This document shows, one piece after another, positions 8,812-17,085 of a stretch of DNA of 64,000 nt; the first letter of the stretch is position 1; each line of letters begins with the position of its first letter. Position numbers and translations under genes: made by a program. This DNA comes from Nocardioides sp. BP30. Its GTDB lineage: Bacteria; Actinomycetota; Actinomycetes; Propionibacteriales; Nocardioidaceae. The stretch spans positions 1,984,001-2,048,000 of the forward strand of contig NZ_CP123620.1 in assembly GCF_029873215.1 (NCBI RefSeq). Direction: 5' to 3'. The notes beneath the pieces are model-generated. The model worked only from the letters and a program-made list of their open reading frames with translations, did not search any database and was not told where the DNA came from.

Positions 8812-9947
8812 CGCGTCCTCGCCGGCAGCACGCGCGACGCCCCGCCGTCGTACTCCACCCACCACTGCGCGCCCCGGCGCACCACCTGGTGGTCGGGCGT
8901 TCGGCCCGCGGTGGAGGCGGCGACATGCAGCATCGAGACGTCGATGAGTCGCGCCTCCTCGGAGCCCAGTGCCTCCGTGGCGGCGACGGCTGCGGCCACC
9001 CCGGCCAGTGGATCCGCCATCGCGTCCCCCGCCGGGAGCAGCTCGCCCTCCGACGCGACCACCAGCCCGGCCGACGCAGCCACGTCGTCGCCGAACCCGA
9101 CCGCATCGCTGGCCCTGCCCCGCGCGGTGATCGAGAGCCAGGAGGTTCCGCGGGCGACGTACTCCTCCGCCACGATGCCTGCCTGGCGCAGTGCCCGAGG
9201 CCTGCTCGCCTCGAGGACCAGGTCGGCCCGCTCCAGCAGGCGCCGCAACTCGCCCGACCCCAGCTCGAGCGAGATCTGGTCGTGCCCGGCGTGGAGAAGC
9301 TCGAAGAACGCCGCCGGCCCCCGGCGGGCGCCGTCGGGACGTGTCGGCGTCTCCACCTTCACCACGCGGGCGCCGCGCAGGCCGAGCAGGTGCGCGCACA
9401 GCGGGCCGGCCCACAGGCTGGTGAGGTCGACGACGAGAGGTGGCCCGCTCGGCGTACGCCGCCCGAGGGTCGTCGCCACGACGCCTGACCTCGCGTCGGG
9501 CTCGTCGGGCCCGGTGGGCTCGGCCGGCACCGCGCCGCCGGGAAGCCCGAGCAAGCGGATGCGCTCCGCGGCGACGGCGGTGGGGACCGTCTCGGCCCAG
9601 GCCGCGACCGCCGCCCACGGCTCGGCAGCGTCGGCCTCGACCAGGGCGGGCACCAGCTCGACATCGGAGGGGCGGGCCAGCGAGAGGCCCACATGACCGT
9701 CGCACGTGGTCAGGATCCGGAAGGCACCGCCACACGACCACGGGGCGTTGCGGGTGAATCCGGCGTAGGCGGCGCGCTCGCCGAGCAGGCCCGGGAGCGC
9801 GAGCCCGAGGGCGGCGAGTTGCTCGCGGAGGAACGACGCGGCTCGGCCCGGCGGCAGCAGCGGAGGCCCGTCCGGCCGTCCGGTCAGCGCCATCGCGCCC
9901 GACCGGGCCCAGTCGTCGACCGGATCGTGTGCCTCAGGCACGGCCAT
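8808..9947 (-). CDS. CaiB/BaiF-like CoA-transferase with apparently permuted domain order
   Basis: A 379-residue CoA-transferase homologue. The usual N-terminal CaiB signature (VVDLTSLWAGPL ... GARVVKVETP) begins only at about residue 170, and the protein ends soon after the segment that contains the likely catalytic Asp (GDAMADPLAG) and IDVSML. The first 160 residues instead carry stretches that resemble the middle and C-terminal parts of the family (ALTGRPDGPP; FRILTTCDGHVGLSLARPSD). The order of halves is therefore reversed compared with the CoA-transferase at 29950. The ATG overlaps the crotonase gene upstream by 14 bases and its stop overlaps the amidohydrolase start. Function: CoA transfer, racemisation or dehydratase-type chemistry on a CoA ester. 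Confidence 0.78.
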   Translation of the reverse strand: MAVPEAHDPVDDWARSGAMALTGRPDGPPLLPPGRAASFLREQLAALGLALPGLLGERAAYAGFTRNAPWSCGGAFRILTTCDGHVGLSLARPSDVELVPALVEADAAEPWAAVAAWAETVPTAVAAERIRLLGLPGGAVPAEPTGPDEPDARSGVVATTLGRRTPSGPPLVVDLTSLWAGPLCAHLLGLRGARVVKVETPTRPDGARRGPAAFFELLHAGHDQISLELGSGELRRLLERADLVLEASRPRALRQAGIVAEEYVARGTSWLSITARGRASDAVGFGDDVAASAGLVVASEGELLPAGDAMADPLAGVAAAVAATEALGSEEARLIDVSMLHVAASTAGRTPDHQVVRRGAQWWVEYDGGASRVLPARTR

Positions 9948-10944
9948 CGACCAGCCCCCACTCCAGGGCCGTCTCGAGGTCGATCCGATCCCCGGTCAGG
10001 GCCATGAACGCGGTCCGGTGAGGCCCGATCCGGTGGGTCATCGACACCGTGCCACCCGCTCCCGGCACCAGGCCCATCGACAGCTCGGGCAGCCGGAACC
10101 ACGTCCCGTCCGCGGCGTCCACGCGGGCGGCGAAGGCGGGGACCTCGATGCCGGCCCCGATGCAGGCGCCGTGGAGTCGGGCCCGTACCCGCTCGCGGAT
10201 CCGATGGACCGCCCAGCCGGCGCTCCGGCCCAGTCGGACCGCATGCGCGGCGACCGGGTCCGCGGCGGTCCCGAACTCGTCGAGGTCGCCGCCGGAGCAG
10301 AACGAGCGCCCCGCACCGCGAAGCACCACCTCGTGGACCGAATCGTCCAGGCGGGCGATCTCGAGGGCGTCGATGAGGGCGTCGCGCACGCCGCGCCCGA
10401 ACGCGTTGTGACGCTCCGGGCGGTTCAGCGTGAGGGTCAGGACGTCGCCAGTGCGGTCGATCAGGACAGGGTCGTCGTCCTCGGGGGGAGGGCCGGCCGG
10501 CGTGCCCGCCCGCCACGCGGCGAACTCCGGGCCGGCCAGCAGCATCGAGTACGCGAGCGACTCGGCCTGCAGGCCGTCGTACACCGTCGCGCGTGCGGCC
10601 AGGGGAAGCAGCTGGGTGAGGACCAGCGTGGCGCCCGGCGCCTGGGAGGCGGTGGCCGCGATCCGGTCGATCGCAGCGTCGTCGGCGGCGACCCACGACC
10701 GCCCCGGCCCTCCGGGCGCCAGGGTGCAGGTGAGCTTGTCGAGCAGGGGAGTCAGCGAAGCGGGCAGCGGCCTGTCGGCGATCCCCACGATCGCGACGCA
10801 GCGATCCGTCAGCGTCGCCGCCGCTCGTGCCGCCGAGCGCGGCGTCGCCGTGGCGAGATCGACGATCACCAGCGCTGCCTGCTCGGGCGCGCCGGTGAGG
10901 CGGCCGGCCCCGTCGGCGAGATCCTCCACGCTGAGAACGTCCAC
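9934..10944 (-). CDS. Enoyl-CoA hydratase/isomerase with an extra N-terminal domain
   Basis: A 336-residue protein whose C-terminal half (from about residue 158) is a crotonase: LTLTLNRPERHNAFG, RSFCSGGDLDEFG with the oxyanion-hole residues, GACIGAGIEVPAF, and PELSMGLVPGAGGT with a glutamate at a usual catalytic position. The first 150 residues are not a recognised separate family; parts such as VYDGLQAESLAYSMLLAGPEF resemble the C-terminal helices of crotonases, so this may be a decayed second copy. It ends soon after the GLVD segment, without the usual last helices, consistent with that region now being at the front. First gene of the minus-strand operon; the promoter region holds the palindrome at 10965. 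Confidence 0.82.
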   Translation of the reverse strand: MDVLSVEDLADGAGRLTGAPEQAALVIVDLATATPRSAARAAATLTDRCVAIVGIADRPLPASLTPLLDKLTCTLAPGGPGRSWVAADDAAIDRIAATASQAPGATLVLTQLLPLAARATVYDGLQAESLAYSMLLAGPEFAAWRAGTPAGPPPEDDDPVLIDRTGDVLTLTLNRPERHNAFGRGVRDALIDALEIARLDDSVHEVVLRGAGRSFCSGGDLDEFGTAADPVAAHAVRLGRSAGWAVHRIRERVRARLHGACIGAGIEVPAFAARVDAADGTWFRLPELSMGLVPGAGGTVSMTHRIGPHRTAFMALTGDRIDLETALEWGLVDGRA

Positions 10945-10964
10945 GGCTCTCCCTTAATAGGCAA

Positions 10965-10978
10965 ATCAGTTATATGAT
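10965..10978. promoter_or_regulatory. Candidate operator, type-1 palindrome (copy 4)
   Basis: ATCAGTTATATGAT, 12 of 14 matches to ATCAGTTAACTGAT, between the divergent crotonase (start 10944) and acyl-CoA dehydrogenase (start 11022). TATATG inside it could double as a -10 element. Confidence 0.6.
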
Positions 10979-11021
10979 GAGCGCACGTACGTGCGCTGCA
11001 ACCAGCAGGATAGGAGCCCCG

Positions 11022-12131
11022 ATGATCTCCGGGCCGACCCAGGAGCACGAGGAACTGCGGGAGCTCACCCGCCGGTTCCTCGCCGACAAGTCCTCACTCG
11101 CCCAGGTGCGACAGCTCGCCGAGGCGGGTGCCACCCGCGACGACGCCGTCTGGGCGCAGATGGCCGAGCAGCTGATGCTGCAGGGCATCGCGATCCCCGA
11201 GGAGTACGGCGGCGCCGGCTTCGGCCCGGTCGAGCTCGGTGTCGTGCTGGAGGAGATGGGTCGCGCGCTCGTGGTCGCGCCGTACTTCTCGACGGTAGCG
11301 CTCGCCGGCCAGACCCTCACCGCCTGCCGCGACGAGCAGGCGCGCTCCGCGTGGCTGCCCGGTATCGCCGCGGGCGCCCTCACGGCCACGCTGGCCGTGG
11401 CCGACCGGACGGGCGAGATCGATCCCGCAGGCGTGGAGACGACCGCGACGCGGGCGGAGGACGGCTGGCGGCTCGCCGGCACCAAGAGGTTCGTCATCGA
11501 CGGTGCCACCGCCGATCTGATCATCGTCGCGGCCACGGTGGACGACGACCTCGCACTCTTCACCGTCGAGGGCGATGCTGCGGGCCTGCGCCGGGAGCTG
11601 CTGGCGACGGTCGACGCGACCCGGCAACTCGCCACCGTGACGTTCGAGGATGCCCCGGCCGTGCGCATCGAGGACGACGCCGAGGCGGTCCTCGCGCGCG
11701 TCGCCGACCTCTCGGCCGCAGCCCTGGCCGCCGAGCAGGCCGGGGGCGCGGCGGCGGCGCTGGAGATGGCGGTCGAGTACGCGCGGATCCGGGTGCAGTT
11801 CGGTCGCCCGATCGGATCCTTCCAGGCCATCAAGCACCGCTGCGCCGATCTGCTCCTGGAGGTGGAGTCGGCGCGCAACGCCGCCTTCGCCGCCGCCTCG
11901 CTGCTCGCGCAGGACGATGCCGAAGGCCCCGTCGCGGCCGCGCTGGCGGCTGCGTGGTGCGCGACGGCGTACACCCATGCGGCGAAGGAGAACATCCAGT
12001 TCCACGGCGGCATCGGCTTCACCTGGGAGCACGATGCGCACTTCTTCCTCAAGCGCGCCAAGACCTCCGAGCTGCTGCTCGGCACCCCCGCCCGCCACCG
12101 TGCCCGCGTCGCGGACCTGGTCGGGATCTGA
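11022..12131 (+). CDS. Acyl-CoA dehydrogenase, small-subunit type
   Basis: A 369-residue flavoprotein of the acyl-CoA dehydrogenase family. The C-terminal segment (VQFGRPIGSFQAIKH, then FHGGIGFTWEHDAHFFLKRA) is typical of the smaller subunit of the heteromeric steroid-type dehydrogenases (FadE27/FadE28 style), while the middle beta domain is only loosely conserved. The start ATG follows AGGATAGGA; an in-frame ATG at 10974 lies inside the palindrome and is rejected. It is followed 18 bases later by a larger family member, and the two probably form one alpha2beta2 enzyme that introduces a double bond into an acyl-CoA. Confidence 0.9.
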   Translation: MISGPTQEHEELRELTRRFLADKSSLAQVRQLAEAGATRDDAVWAQMAEQLMLQGIAIPEEYGGAGFGPVELGVVLEEMGRALVVAPYFSTVALAGQTLTACRDEQARSAWLPGIAAGALTATLAVADRTGEIDPAGVETTATRAEDGWRLAGTKRFVIDGATADLIIVAATVDDDLALFTVEGDAAGLRRELLATVDATRQLATVTFEDAPAVRIEDDAEAVLARVADLSAAALAAEQAGGAAAALEMAVEYARIRVQFGRPIGSFQAIKHRCADLLLEVESARNAAFAAASLLAQDDAEGPVAAALAAAWCATAYTHAAKENIQFHGGIGFTWEHDAHFFLKRAKTSELLLGTPARHRARVADLVGI

Positions 12132-12149
12132 GACGAGAGAGGCCCTGTG

Positions 12150-13343
12150 ATGACTGCCGCGACCCAGACCCAGCATGCGCTCGACGCCGAGACCGACGAG
12201 GAGTTCCGGGCTCGGCTGCGGGCGTTCCTCGCAGGCAACGCGCCCGGACCGCGTCCCAAGGATCCCCGGGAGAAGATCGCCTGGACCAAGGCCTGGCACG
12301 CCACCCTGGTGGACAACGGCTACGCCGGTCCGTCCTGGCCGCGGGAGTACGGCGGCATGGACCTGCCCTTCAGTCGGCAGGTGATCTACCAGGAGGAGAT
12401 CGCGCGGGCGAAGGTGCCGGGTCCGCTCGGCACCGGCCTGGGCATCGTCGCACCGACGATCATCCGCTACGGCACGCCCGAGCAGAAGGAGCGCTGGCTG
12501 CGGCCGATGCTGCGCGGGGATCTCGTGTGGTGCCAGGGCTACTCCGAGCCCGAGGCGGGCTCCGACCTCCCGGCGCTGCGGACGACAGCCCGTCGCGAGG
12601 GTGAGGAGTATGTCGTCAACGGTCAGAAGGTCTGGTGCTCCTCGGGTGCCATCGCCGACGTGTTCTTCACCCTCGTCCGCACCGGCACGCAGGAGGCGCG
12701 GCAGAAGGGCATCACCTACCTGATCATCGATCGCCACGCCCCGGGCGTGACCGTCCGGCCGCTGAAGGACCTGGCCGGCGGCTCGGTCTTCGCGGAGGTC
12801 TTCTTCGACGACGTGCGGGTCCCCGTGCGCGACCGGATCGGGGAGGAGGACGGCGGCTGGCCCCTCGTGCGCACCTCGCTCGGGCACGAGCGTGCCGCCG
12901 GGGCGATGAACCAGGCGGCGTCCTACCGGCGCATCCTCACCGAGCTGGTCGACCTCGCGCGGGAGCGAGGCATCGCCACGGATCCGCTCGTGCGCGAGCG
13001 GCTGACCGACTTCGAGATCCGGGTGCGGCTGATCCGCTACAACGCCGAACGGATCATCTCCGGGATCCTCACCAAGGGCGAGCCCGGGCCGACCTCCTCG
13101 GTCTCGCGGCTGATGATCACCGCGTTCGAGCAGGACCTCCACGAGTTCGCCGTCGACATGCTCGGTCCGGACGGCATCGTGACCAAGGGCTCCGACCAGG
13201 CGGTCCAGCGCGGGCGATGGCTGCAGGGGTTCCTGATGACGCGGGCCTCGACGATCGGAGCCGGCACCGCCGAGATCCAGCGCAACACCATCGCCGAGCA
13301 GGTCCTGCGGCTGCCCTTCGACCCGGCGATGCCGCCGCGCTGA
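12150..13343 (+). CDS. Acyl-CoA dehydrogenase, large-subunit type
   Basis: A 397-residue acyl-CoA dehydrogenase with the flavin and substrate motifs WCQGYSEPEAGSDL, VNGQKVWCSSG and the C-terminal GAGTAEIQRN. In medium-chain enzymes that last motif reads YEGTAQIQR with the catalytic Glu; here the Glu column is Ala, as in other FadE26/29-like subunits that work as heteromers. The ATG is used as start; a GTG three bases earlier is an equal alternative, with AGAGAGG upstream. Paired with the preceding small subunit. It converges on the phosphatase gene with only five bases between stops. Confidence 0.9.
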   Translation: MTAATQTQHALDAETDEEFRARLRAFLAGNAPGPRPKDPREKIAWTKAWHATLVDNGYAGPSWPREYGGMDLPFSRQVIYQEEIARAKVPGPLGTGLGIVAPTIIRYGTPEQKERWLRPMLRGDLVWCQGYSEPEAGSDLPALRTTARREGEEYVVNGQKVWCSSGAIADVFFTLVRTGTQEARQKGITYLIIDRHAPGVTVRPLKDLAGGSVFAEVFFDDVRVPVRDRIGEEDGGWPLVRTSLGHERAAGAMNQAASYRRILTELVDLARERGIATDPLVRERLTDFEIRVRLIRYNAERIISGILTKGEPGPTSSVSRLMITAFEQDLHEFAVDMLGPDGIVTKGSDQAVQRGRWLQGFLMTRASTIGAGTAEIQRNTIAEQVLRLPFDPAMPPR

Positions 13344-13348
13344 CAGCC

Positions 13349-14044
13349 TCAGGCGAGCAGGCGCTCGCGCAGTCTCGCGACGTCCGACTCCTGGCCGCCG
13401 TGGGCGAGGAACCAGCCCAGCACTCCACCGTCGTGGGAGTCGAGGGCGCCCAGGAAGGTCGCCATCGCGGCGGCGGGCGCCTCGAACAGGTCATCGAGAG
13501 GGCTGCTGACCACGGCTTGGGCCGGCACGCTGAGCGTGGCGGACATCCTGCGGCGCACCTCGGCCATCGCCTCGGCGGTGCGGGCGTAGTCGGCGATCAC
13601 TGCGTCGTGGCCGATGCCGATCAGCCGCAGCACCAGCGCGATGGTGGCGCCGGTACGGTCCTTGCCGGCCGTGCAGTGCACCAGGACGGGTGCCTCGCCG
13701 GCGGCGACGGCGCTGACCGCCGATGCCAGCACCGCGGCCAGGGGAGGTTGCAGCATCGCGAGGTAGAGGTCGGCGAGACTGGTGACCGGACCGACCGCCT
13801 CGTACGCCGTGCGGCCGCCGATCGGGCGGCTCACCAGTGTCGCGGCCCCGGCGAGCGGGTGCTCCTCGGTGAGCTCCTTGGGCCGGCGCAGGTCGACGAC
13901 CGTGCGGGGAGGCCAGGCCACGTCGTACGCCGTGTGGTCGTCCCCGGAGAGCGGTGCGTCGCTGCGCAGCAGCACGCCGGGCGCCAACAGCGGGCTCGCG
14001 CTCGCCACATCCCGGAGGTTCGCGAGCCGGGGGAGCGGGCTCAC
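13349..14044 (-). CDS. Tyrosine-protein phosphatase, PtpB-like
   Basis: A 231-residue protein with the CX5R phosphatase loop VHCTAGKDRTG (Cys124, Arg130), which with the Lys-Asp inside the loop is characteristic of the PtpB/LipA-type dual phosphatases that act on phosphotyrosine and sometimes phosphoinositides. The N terminus NLRD and LRSDAPLSG segments fit this family. Translation starts at GTG overlapping the stop of the acyl-CoA dehydrogenase upstream (GTGA), so the two are tightly coupled. In Mycobacterium tuberculosis ptpB also sits beside the acyl-CoA dehydrogenase fadE2; the pairing here suggests an old functional link rather than chance. No secretion signal is visible. Confidence 0.88.
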   Translation of the reverse strand: MSPLPRLANLRDVASASPLLAPGVLLRSDAPLSGDDHTAYDVAWPPRTVVDLRRPKELTEEHPLAGAATLVSRPIGGRTAYEAVGPVTSLADLYLAMLQPPLAAVLASAVSAVAAGEAPVLVHCTAGKDRTGATIALVLRLIGIGHDAVIADYARTAEAMAEVRRRMSATLSVPAQAVVSSPLDDLFEAPAAAMATFLGALDSHDGGVLGWFLAHGGQESDVARLRERLLA

Positions 14045-15024
14045 GTCGCCGGCAGGAGGTCTGCCACGCGCGCGTGGTGATGGCTGGCGCCGCCCCAGAT
14101 CGCCTCGTCGACCTTGGCGCGCCGCAGGAACAGATGGAGGTCGTGCTCCCAGGTGAAGCCGATGCCGCCGTGGAGCTGCAGAGCGGTGCCGGCGAGCTCG
14201 GCGATGCCGGCCGAGGCATGGGCCTTCGCCACGCTCGCCCAGAGCTCCGCATCGGCGGTGTGGGCGTCGAGTGACATAGCGGCACGGTAGGTCGCCGCGC
14301 GCACCCCCTTGAGGGTCATCAGCATCTCGGCGGCCTTGTGCTTGACCGCCTGGAAGGAGCCGATCGGGCGGCCGAACTGCTCGCGCACGGAGGTGTAGGC
14401 GACGGTCATCGCCAGCAGGCGCTCCCCGACGCCGAGCGCATCGGCCGCGGTCAGGACCGTCATCGCCGCTCGGCACCAGGCGGGGTCGACGTCGAGGTCG
14501 ATGCCGTCGACCGGCTCGACCGCCCACCACCCGCGCGAGAGGTCCAGCGTGGTGCGCCGTCGCCCGCCGTTCACGCCGGCGAGGCGTGCCGCCGGGGCGT
14601 CGCCCGCAGTGAGGACGAGCAGATGGGCGGCGGTCCCGCCGGCGTGCACGATCGACGGGTCGTCGACCACGGAGGCGACCGCCGTGCCCTCGGCGAGGGC
14701 CGCGACGATCTCGCCGGGCGCGCCGCCCCGGGCGGCCACGGCGGCGACCAGCGCGGTCTCGATGAAGGGGCCGGGGGCGGCCGCGCGGCCGAGCTCCTCG
14801 GCGACGAGACACAGCTCGACCAGCCCCTGGCCCGCGCCGCCCTCCTCCTCCGGCACCGCGAGCGAGGCCCAGCCCAGCTCGGCCCCCTTCTGCCACAGCT
14901 TCTCGTCGAGGTCGGCACCGGCCTCGGACGTCGTCCGCACCAGTGCGGGGGGACACGTGGAGGCGAGCATGCTGCGCGACACCTCCCGGAGCATCTGCTG
15001 CTCCTCGCTGAGCTCGAAGTCCAC
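14041..15024 (-). CDS. Acyl-CoA dehydrogenase, small-subunit type
   Basis: A 327-residue acyl-CoA dehydrogenase beginning MDFELSEEQQMLREV, a classical start for the family. The C-terminal half keeps EQFGRPIGSFQAVKHKAAE and LHGGIGFTWEHDLHLFLRRA, as in the gene at 11022. The shorter, weakly conserved beta domain marks it as a small-subunit type. Its probable partner is the larger dehydrogenase transcribed divergently from 15120; both promoters share the palindrome at 15093. The phosphatase gene follows with a GTGA overlap. Confidence 0.9.
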   Translation of the reverse strand: MDFELSEEQQMLREVSRSMLASTCPPALVRTTSEAGADLDEKLWQKGAELGWASLAVPEEEGGAGQGLVELCLVAEELGRAAAPGPFIETALVAAVAARGGAPGEIVAALAEGTAVASVVDDPSIVHAGGTAAHLLVLTAGDAPAARLAGVNGGRRRTTLDLSRGWWAVEPVDGIDLDVDPAWCRAAMTVLTAADALGVGERLLAMTVAYTSVREQFGRPIGSFQAVKHKAAEMLMTLKGVRAATYRAAMSLDAHTADAELWASVAKAHASAGIAELAGTALQLHGGIGFTWEHDLHLFLRRAKVDEAIWGGASHHHARVADLLPAT

Positions 15025-15092
15025 GGCGCCGACCTTCCCTCTCGTGACACAGTGATGCCCGTCACCGGCTATGGTATCAATTGAACAGGCAA

Positions 15093-15106
15093 ATCAGTTA
15101 ACTACT
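15093..15106. promoter_or_regulatory. Candidate operator, type-1 palindrome (copy 5)
   Basis: ATCAGTTAACTACT, with the left half and centre identical to ATCAGTTAACTGAT (12 of 14). It lies between the divergent dehydrogenases, ending 13 bases before the plus-strand start. Confidence 0.6.
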
Positions 15107-15119
15107 TCTGGAGGCCAGG

Positions 15120-16280
15120 ATGCGCATAGACGCGGACGTCCAGCTCGAGCGGTTCCGTGCCGGTGTCCAGGCATTCCTCGCCGAGCACCAGCCCGGCGCC
15201 AAGCATCACACCGGCGTACGCGCCCCCGACAGGGAGCTCGTGCCGGCGATCCGTGCGTTCACGGCGAAGCTCTTCGACGCCGGCTATTTCGGGGCCGACT
15301 GGCCGCTCGCGTACGGCGGCCGGGCGGACTACGACCCGGCCGAGGCCTTCATCGTGGCCGAGGAGATCGCGCGAGCCGGTACCTGGGCGCCGATCGGTGC
15401 TGCCACCAATCTCGGGGCGGCTGCCCTCATCGAGTTCGGCACCCCGGAGCAGCAGGCCGAGTACCTGCCGAGGATCCGGAGCGCCGAGCACCTGTGGTGC
15501 CAGCTCTTCAGCGAGCCCGGCGCCGGCAGCGACCTCGCGGGCCTGCAGACCAAGGCGCGTCTCGACGGCGACCACTGGGTGGTCGACGGTCAGAAGGTCT
15601 GGACGACCAACGGTCACCACGCCGACATCGGCTACCTGCTGGCGCGCACCGATCCCTCGGCGGCCAAGCATGCCGGCATCACCGCCTTCATCCTCGACAT
15701 GACCAGTCCGGGTATCGAGGTGCGCCCGCTGCGGGAGATCACCGGAACGAGCGACTTCAACGAGGTCTTCCTCGACGGCGTCCGGATCCCGGCCGACCGG
15801 GTGATCGGTCGGGTGAACGACGGCTGGCGGGTCGCCAACTCCAGCCTCGCCCACGAGCGCAGCGGCGTGGCCGCGAGCTCCGCCGAGCTGATCCGCCACC
15901 TCGACGACCTGCGCGGCCTCGCCTCCGACGACGCCGCGACGCGGCAGCGCGTGGGCGCGATCGCCACCCGGGTGCTCGTCAGCGACGCGATGAGCAAGGC
16001 GGTGCAGTCGCACATGCTCGCCGCCACCGACGACGCGGCCGACGCGGCGCTGGTCAAGATCTACTTCAGCGAGACGAACCTCGCGCTCGCCGAGCTCGGC
16101 ATGGACCTGCAGGGCGTCGGCGGCATCGTCACCGAAGGGGACGAGGACGCTGTCGCCGAGGGTTGGTGGCAGGACGCCTATCTCTACGCCCGGGCCTACA
16201 CCATCGCCGGCGGTGCCACCGAGGTCCTGAAGAACGTCGTCGCCGAGCGCGCGCTGAAGATGCCGAGGGAGCCCCGATGA
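15120..16280 (+). CDS. Acyl-CoA dehydrogenase, large-subunit type
   Basis: A 386-residue acyl-CoA dehydrogenase. It shows LWCQLFSEPGAGSDLAG, VVDGQKVWTTNGHHAD, NEVFLDGVRIP and the C-terminal AGGATEVLKN, where the usual catalytic Glu column is Gly, as in FadE-type heteromer subunits. The ATG follows GGAGG at the right distance. The crotonase downstream overlaps it by ATGA and a luciferase-like enzyme follows, so the operon can carry out dehydrogenation, hydration and a flavin-dependent redox step in sequence. Partner subunit: probably the divergent gene ending at 14041. Confidence 0.92.
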   Translation: MRIDADVQLERFRAGVQAFLAEHQPGAKHHTGVRAPDRELVPAIRAFTAKLFDAGYFGADWPLAYGGRADYDPAEAFIVAEEIARAGTWAPIGAATNLGAAALIEFGTPEQQAEYLPRIRSAEHLWCQLFSEPGAGSDLAGLQTKARLDGDHWVVDGQKVWTTNGHHADIGYLLARTDPSAAKHAGITAFILDMTSPGIEVRPLREITGTSDFNEVFLDGVRIPADRVIGRVNDGWRVANSSLAHERSGVAASSAELIRHLDDLRGLASDDAATRQRVGAIATRVLVSDAMSKAVQSHMLAATDDAADAALVKIYFSETNLALAELGMDLQGVGGIVTEGDEDAVAEGWWQDAYLYARAYTIAGGATEVLKNVVAERALKMPREPR

Positions 16281-17050
16281 CCTACGAGACAGTCCTGTAC
16301 GACGTCGCGGACCACGTCGCGACCGTCACGCTCAACCGCCCCCAGGCGCTCAACAGCTTCAACCAACAGATGATCGACGAGTTCGCCGACCTCTGGGCAC
16401 GCGTGCGCGAGGACGACGACGTCCACGTCGTCGTGCTGCGCGCCGCCGGCGAGCGGGCGTTCTGCACCGGCGTCGACGTCGCGAGCGGCCTGGTGATGCC
16501 GGAGAACATGTGGTCCGAGGAGGACCCCGGCCTGGGCCTCTCCCCGCGGGCGAACCGGGTCTGGAAGCCGGTCATCGCGGCCGTCCAGGGGATGGTCGCG
16601 GGTGGGGCGTTCTACTGGCTCAACGACGTCGACTTCATCGTCGCCGCCGACGACGCCACGTTCTTCGATCCGCACGTCTCCTACGGCATGACCTCGGCGC
16701 TGGAGCCGATCGGTCTGGCTCGGCGGATCCCGATCGGCGAGGTGATGCGTTGGGCGCTCGTCGGACTCGACGAGCGGATGTCGGCGCAGCGCGCCCATCA
16801 GATCGGCCTCGTCTCCGAGCTGGTGCCCCAGGCCCGGCTGTGGGAGCACGTCGACGCGATCGCGCGAAGGATCGCGGCGAAGCCCGCCGTGGCCGTCCAG
16901 GGCACGGTGAAGGCCGTCTGGGAGACGCTCGGGATGGACCGTGCGGCCGCGCAGGCGGTCGGGTGGAACTACCCGATGCGCGGCAACCCGTCCGGCACCG
17001 CCCAGGTCGCGCGCGACGGCTTCGTGAAGCCGGAGTGGACGCTGCGATGA
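16277..17050 (+). CDS. Enoyl-CoA hydratase/isomerase family protein
   Basis: A 257-residue crotonase, the normal length for a single-domain enzyme. It contains VATVTLNRPQALNSFNQQM, RAFCTGVDVAS for the first oxyanion contact and GMVAGGAFYWLNDVDF for the second. The glycine-rich core is slightly unusual (AGGAFYWL), so it may be an isomerase or hydrolase rather than a plain hydratase. The ATG overlaps the upstream stop. It is clearly a paralogue of the crotonase fused to the ligase at the right edge of the window, which shares LNSFNQ and RVRDDDD-type stretches. Its own stop lies in the first unit of a triple 14-base repeat. Confidence 0.9.
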   Translation: MTYETVLYDVADHVATVTLNRPQALNSFNQQMIDEFADLWARVREDDDVHVVVLRAAGERAFCTGVDVASGLVMPENMWSEEDPGLGLSPRANRVWKPVIAAVQGMVAGGAFYWLNDVDFIVAADDATFFDPHVSYGMTSALEPIGLARRIPIGEVMRWALVGLDERMSAQRAHQIGLVSELVPQARLWEHVDAIARRIAAKPAVAVQGTVKAVWETLGMDRAAAQAVGWNYPMRGNPSGTAQVARDGFVKPEWTLR

Positions 17051-17085
17051 CAGCGACGCGATGACAGCGACGCGATGACAGCGAC
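17044..17085 (+). repeat. Three perfect 14-base tandem repeats carrying a chain of ATGA start/stop overlaps
   Basis: The unit GCGATGACAGCGAC occurs three times without change. Each unit contains ATGA. The first ATG (17047) overlaps the crotonase stop and opens a five-codon frame (MTATR) ending in the TGA of the second unit; the second ATG (17061) opens the same five-codon frame ending in the third unit; the third ATG (17075) starts the LLM oxidoreductase. The junction could act as a re-initiation ladder, and repeat-number change by slippage would alter coupling. Confidence 0.85.

Noticed and set aside
17047..17078. Two five-codon MTATR frames as real peptides
   Set aside because: They arise from the repeat and look like re-initiation steps rather than functional peptides; reported as a repeat instead.
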